DNA from: Euonymus europaeus
Lineage: Eukaryota > Streptophyta > Magnoliopsida > Celastrales > Celastraceae
Assembly: GCA_963580455.1 (NCBI GenBank)
Contig: OY756972.1
Coordinates: 7,703,001-7,767,000 of the forward strand
DNA length: 64,000 nt
Direction: 5' to 3'
Part shown: piece after piece, positions 59,811-64,000 of the stretch
Position numbering within the stretch: position 1 is the first letter of the stretch
Layout of the letters: each line of letters opens with the position of its first letter
Translations under genes and position numbers: made by a program
The notes under the pieces: generated by a model
What the model saw: the letters and a program-made list of their open reading frames with translations, nothing else
Told to the model about the DNA's origin: nothing
Databases searched by the model: none

Positions 59811-60880
59811 TTGCCAATTCCACAACAAATTTTGAGGGATAGTAGTATGGATTTTATAGTTGCCTTACCAAGTTGTAAGGGCAAGATTGTTATTATGGTG
59901 GTGGTGGACAGATTGAGTAAGTATAGCCACTTCATCTCCTTAACTTATCCTTATATAGCAACTATTGTGGCACAACACTTCATTGATCATGTGTTTAAGT
60001 TGCATGGAATGCCTACATCGATAGTAAGTAATAGGGATCTTATTTTTTTAAGTGCTTTCTGGAAAGAATCTTTTAAGATTCAATGATCCAAACTATGTAT
60101 GACTTCTGGTTACCATCTTCAAAGTGATGGTCAAATGAAGGTTGTCAAAAGGTGTTTGGAGACCTATTTAAGATGTTGTACAAGCTTATAACCTAAGCAG
60201 TGGGTGAAATGGCTTTCTTCGGTAGAATGGAGTTTCAATACTTCATATCATTCTGCCACAAAAATCACCCCATTTGAGGCTATCTATGGATATCCACCTC
60301 CTCATATATTTTCTTATGAGCTTCGAACTGCAAAGTTGCATAGCATTGAACAAACTCTTTTACAAAGGGATGCTTTATTGGGTTTGTTCAAATCCAATCC
60401 ACAGACTGCTCAGCAAAGGCTGCATGTTCAAGCGAATAAGCATAGGACTGAAAGAGTCTTTCAAGTTGGTGATATGGTTTACCTGAAGTTAGTTCCCTAC
60501 CAGCTGCCAGCTCTACTTTTGCATTCTTTCCATAAATTACATTCTCGATTCTGTAGACCATATGCAATCTTAGAACGTGTTGGTGAAGTAGCATATAAAC
60601 TAGAATTTCTTGGAAACACTAAGACACATCCGGTGTTCCATGTTAGTTGCTTGAAACGTCATTTGGGATCTAATGCTACTATTAGTGTGGATTTACCAAA
60701 AGTGACTAATGGTGGTTTGCTCCATCGGAAGATTCCCGAGTCAATTTTATGAAGAATTTATAATAAAGGTAATATGACAGACACTCAGATTTTGGTGCAA
60801 TGGTAGGCCCATGCTAAGGAGGAAGCTACATGGGAAGACTATGAAGATTTCATTGCTTAGTTTCCTCATTTCCAATTATG
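59811..60880 (+). pseudogene. Integrase and chromodomain-like tail of the deleted gypsy element
   Basis: Core: MDFIVALPSCKGKIVIMVVV, DRLSKYSHFISL, VFKLHGMPTSIVSNRDLIFL. The block with the catalytic Glu reads DGQMKVVKRCLETYLRC, with Lys where Glu is expected. The C-terminal part at 60204-60752 has VEWSFNTSYHSATKITPFEA, RVFQVGDMVYLKLVPYQ and KTHPVFHVSCLKRHLG. Past a stop, a chromodomain-like ILVQWXAHAKEEATWEDYED follows (X marks a stop). Four or more stops are present. Compare the relative at 38355-39231. Confidence 0.85.
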
Positions 60881-61275
60881 AGAGCTGTTGAAGAATATTA
60901 AGTTGATTAAACCTTGTGGACAAGGTTTATTTGGAGGAAGGACTAGTTGATACGTTCTAGAAGGTGAAGGATGAGATTACTTCAGTAACAAGTTGGTTAT
61001 TGTAGTTAGAACTTGTTAGTTAATAAGTATGTTGTTGTGACAACTATAGTTTTGCCATTGGCTGCTTCTGTTCAGTTAGTTGCTAACAGTGTTAATATTT
61101 TTATTAGTTGTATGGTCAAGATATGAAATCTTGACTTTCGTTATTTTCACTGATAGCATAAATATAGTACATAAGCTAGAGGTTATATTTTGGAATGATC
61201 ATGAAATGAAATGATTGTTCTTGTTCTTTTACAATCTTCGTTTCCATTCTTCTATGCACTAGGTTAAGGTTTGAA

Positions 61276-61831
61276 GGGTTTAATAGAAGAAGCAATCTAA
61301 ATTGTCAATAAAGTTTCAGCCTTGAGTCTGGCATACAATCGTAAGTTAATTATTAGCTTATTGAAAGGGAACGAAGGAATTGGCAAACAAAGGAATTGGG
61401 GAATGAAAAAAGGGAACAAACTAATGAAACAATCTAAATCATATTGTTGCAATTCAATATAATTAGCCACGTAATATTTCTTCAATCTGCTACATAGGTG
61501 TGATGTATGATTTTTTGGACGACTTTTTTTTATCTTTTGGACAAACGGGATAGTTTCTGACAATGATGGTTATCAGGTATTATTTTTTGTAAGCTACCAT
61601 TTTTTCCCCTAATTTGACAATATACGCATAAGAACAAAATGTTGTATAGGAAACATGTTATTTTGTCACGCGACGTTTCGGTCTCTTTGGCTTGGTTCAT
61701 TAGCATTTTTTTTGTGTTTTTACTAATGCAAAACAATCAGAATAAATGAGAGAATTTTTTGAAATTTTAAAATGGAGTTTAATGATAAATTCATTGGTTT
61801 CATTATTTTTTTTTCTAAAATCATAATAGAT

Positions 61832-61878
<47 letters not shown>

Positions 61879-62200
61879 ATATAAAATTTTAGCCCTTGAT
61901 TTTTAAGTTTGTCTTCAAAACTAAAAAATTTAGCAAGATCTATTGTCTAACTTATTTTTATTTAAGGTTCATATTTGTTATAATTTTTTTAAAAATAATT
62001 TAGCTATTTTTCAAAAATTTGCATGATAAATACATATTATCCATTAATTTTTTTTTTTAAAAAAGTTATGATTCTCTGATGCATAAAAAATGATACATGG
62101 GTTCCCATTCTAGAGATTTGACATTTAAAAATAGTGTTTTTCTTCAAAAGAGAGAAAGAAGTTGTGGTCATCCTCTTTAAGGCATATTCTACTTTTTATG
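61276..62200. other. AT-rich intergenic sequence with an (AT)n microsatellite
   Basis: No gene seen. An AT dinucleotide run of about 48 bp lies at 61835-61882. Confidence 0.7.
61835..61882. repeat. (AT)n microsatellite
   Basis: Nearly pure AT dinucleotides, broken once by TTTA. Confidence 0.95.
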
Positions 62201-64000
62201 TGCATCCCATTATGACTCTTTGGTCCTCTTGAAAATCAACCCCTTGTCCATACTTCATGACCTATGGCGAGGCAAGATCCCATCCCCCAATGCCACTTTG
62301 GACTTAGAGAGTCCAAAGACCAACACCAAAGACCCTCTTAAAAACTTCAGCTTGACCCTTTTAGATTTAGAAAAACCTGTTCCCAGCTATAGCAACCGGC
62401 TCAAAAATTGAACAAAGTCGCCACCAATCGAATTGAAGTGCGATTTGACAATTAAAATAATCCTGCGAACCAGAAATGAAGGTACGAGGGTCGCTTGAGT
62501 GTGGAGAAGATGTTAGGCACCCCACGACTCCTATTTAAAACAGTTACTGAATTTTTAAATAATTGGCTATTTTCTGAAAACTTGTTATTTACAAGATTGG
62601 ATCTTTTAGAATGACTAATGATTTGATATTTAGAACATACCAACTTATGGCATGGAAAGAATTTGATTTTGAGAACAACTTATAGTGTTGTATTTAGAAA
62701 TGTACCAACTTTTGGCCTCAAAGAGAATCCGATTTATGAACACCAACTTATGGTGTTGTGTTTAAATGCAATTATCGAATTGGGATGAGGAGGTCAAATT
62801 GGGAATTCCAACTTATGGAACCGGAATGAATGCATTGGGTTTGAAAAGGATTTGGAAATACCAATTTATGATATGTAAACACCAACTTATGGTGTTTATT
62901 TTAGGAAAATGGAGGGAGAATACCAACTTATGATATTTTATTTTAAAAGTATGTCAACTTATGGCATTAAAAAGAATCGAATTTGTAAGCACCAACTTAT
63001 GGTGTTTATTTTAAGACGATGGAGGGAGAATACCAACTTATGGTATTTTATTTTAAAAGTATGCCAACTTATGTCATTAAAAAGAATTGAATTTGTCAAC
63101 ACCAACTTATGGTGTTTATTTTAAGAAGATGGAGGGAGAATATCAACTTATGATATTTTATTTTAAAAGTATGCCAACTTATGACATTAAAAAGAATCGA
63201 ATTTGTAAGCACCAACTTATGAAGTTTATTTTAAGAAGATGGAGGGAGAATACCAACTTATGGTATTTTATTTTAAAAGTATGTCAACTTATGACATTAA
63301 AAAGAATTGAATTTGTAAACACCAACTTATGATGTTTATTTTAAGGAGATGGAGGGAGAATACCAACTTACGGTATTTTATTTTGAAAGTATGTCAACTT
63401 ATGACATTGAAAAGAATCGAATTTGTAAGAACCGACTTATGGTGTTTATTTTAAAAAGATGGAGGGAGGAATACCAACTTATGATATTTTATTTTAAAAA
63501 AACTATCAATTATGGTAGTAAATTATTTTTATTTAGTGAGACGACTTGGATCAATTATTCTCGCGTTGCATCATTTTTAATAAAAATAAAATCTCAAAAA
63601 GTAAATTAAAATTTACGGAACAATAAATTCTTAAATGCCTACATGCTTCTAACAACCAAAAATAACATACATGCATTTTCACTATTTTATTTTCATTATT
63701 TACATGTTACAATGGCTTATGGCCCAAAACATCAAAAGCCAAAATTTTTGAAAAAATAAAAATAAAAAAGCCCTAAAATGGTCTAAACTTCCTAATTAAA
63801 ACAGAAATAATATCCAAGAGGCCCAATACCACATAGAAGTTAAATGAAAGCCTAATAATCCAAACAAAATCAAAAGGCCCAATTAACAACCAAAGCCCTA
63901 AGTTTACATACAACAATCAGCCATGGCCCAACTAGTCAAACTAACCAGCCCAATAATACCACAGACCAAGCCCTTTTACCCAGAGCCCAACGTGCCGGCC
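62200..64000 (+). mobile_element. Ogre/Tat-like retroelement edge (partial, runs off window)
   Basis: 62405-62525 has AAAGTCGCCACCAATCG, then GAAGATGTTAGGCACCCCACG. In legume and other plant Ogre-type Tat elements, closely similar phrases (GAGTCGCCACC and GGTGTTAGGCACCCC) lie in and next to the LTR. A large tandem array follows, also typical of Ogre-type non-coding regions. The rest to 64000 is AT-rich with repeated GGCCCAA/AGCCC motifs and no gene. Only the edge is visible, so lineage and orientation are tentative. Confidence 0.5.
62880..63525. repeat. 110-bp higher-order tandem array of mini-hairpins
   Basis: Five complete 110-bp units start at 62880, 62990, 63100, 63210 and 63320, and a sixth, shortened one at 63430. 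Each unit holds three sub-units built around the core CA-ACTTA-TG flanked by inverted arms: AACACCA/TGGTGTT, AATACCA/TGGTATT and ATGYCA/TGRCAT. Older, less regular copies lie at 62635-62875. The tandem open frames across it are a by-product of the repeat length and are not a gene. Confidence 0.93.

Larger units (their letters stand above)
59087..61275 (+). mobile_element. Internally deleted Ty3/gypsy element
   Basis: LTR-like direct repeats at 59087-59404 and 60948-61275 (about 320 bp, starting TGATAC and ending AAGGTTTGAA) flank a 1.5 kb interior. The interior joins the start of gag straight to integrase, so protease, RT and RNase H are missing. A purine tract GGAGGAAGGACTAG precedes the right repeat. 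No target duplication could be confirmed. It would have needed proteins from another element to move, or it lost the pol core after insertion. Confidence 0.8.

Noticed and set aside
62880..63525. CRISPR-like array
   Set aside because: Plant DNA, 110-bp direct repeats with no unique spacers and no cas genes; it is a tandem satellite-type array.
62909..63609. Repetitive open reading frames (MEGEYQLMIFYFKSM-like units) as a repeat protein gene
   Set aside because: The frames exist because the AT-rich 110-bp unit is low in stops over short spans; three frames each hold pieces, there is no conserved start or codon bias, and the DNA-level hairpin pattern explains the conservation.

Overview
The window reads as dicot-type plant nuclear DNA: GT-AG introns, a CYP82-type cytochrome P450, an aldo-keto reductase gene, and dense, nested plant transposable elements with tRNA-iMet or Tat-type primer sites. 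Only two ordinary host genes are visible. One is the 3' part of the P450 (1-1143, + strand). The other is a seven-exon aldo-keto reductase on the - strand (49675-52676) that looks like a pseudogene. Nearly everything else is mobile DNA of different ages. I cannot name the species.

Region 1.5-27.1 kb is a set of nested insertions. The outer layer is an old Ty3/gypsy polyprotein on the - strand. A CACTA (En/Spm) transposon (1777-23561, TSD ATT) sits inside its protease active-site motif. The CACTA carries a TNP2-type transposase and a second Ptta/En/Spm-type gene, both on the - strand. It was itself hit twice: by a 9.3 kb chromovirus-like gypsy element (2054-11353, TSD TAATC, - strand) and by a 3.9 kb hAT element (18359-22247, 8-bp TSD with one mismatch, + strand). 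With both removed the CACTA is about 8.6 kb.

Region 27.1-49.1 kb is a mosaic: a Ty1/copia 3' fragment (- strand); a decayed gypsy element (29.9-39.2 kb, + strand) split by a solo LTR (31012-32479, TSD TTTCT) and by a block holding a decayed Tat-like gypsy copy (- strand) and a SINE-like sequence; and an apparent 3' LTR of the decayed element. A fairly young Tat-lineage gypsy (39741-48933, LTRs of 477 bp, TSD AGTAA) is inserted in that LTR. It has two RNase H domains and a spliced antisense gene between integrase and 3' LTR.

Region 49.1-64 kb holds the aldo-keto reductase pseudogene, a near-identical-LTR but stop-ridden copia element (52819-57691) inserted about 140 bp upstream of its ATG, an internally deleted gypsy derivative (59087-61275), and the edge of an Ogre/Tat-like repeat region. 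That edge contains a 110-bp tandem array (62880-63525) made of small hairpins with a constant loop and co-varying arms. This array, the antisense gene and the CACTA junction are the observations most worth following up.
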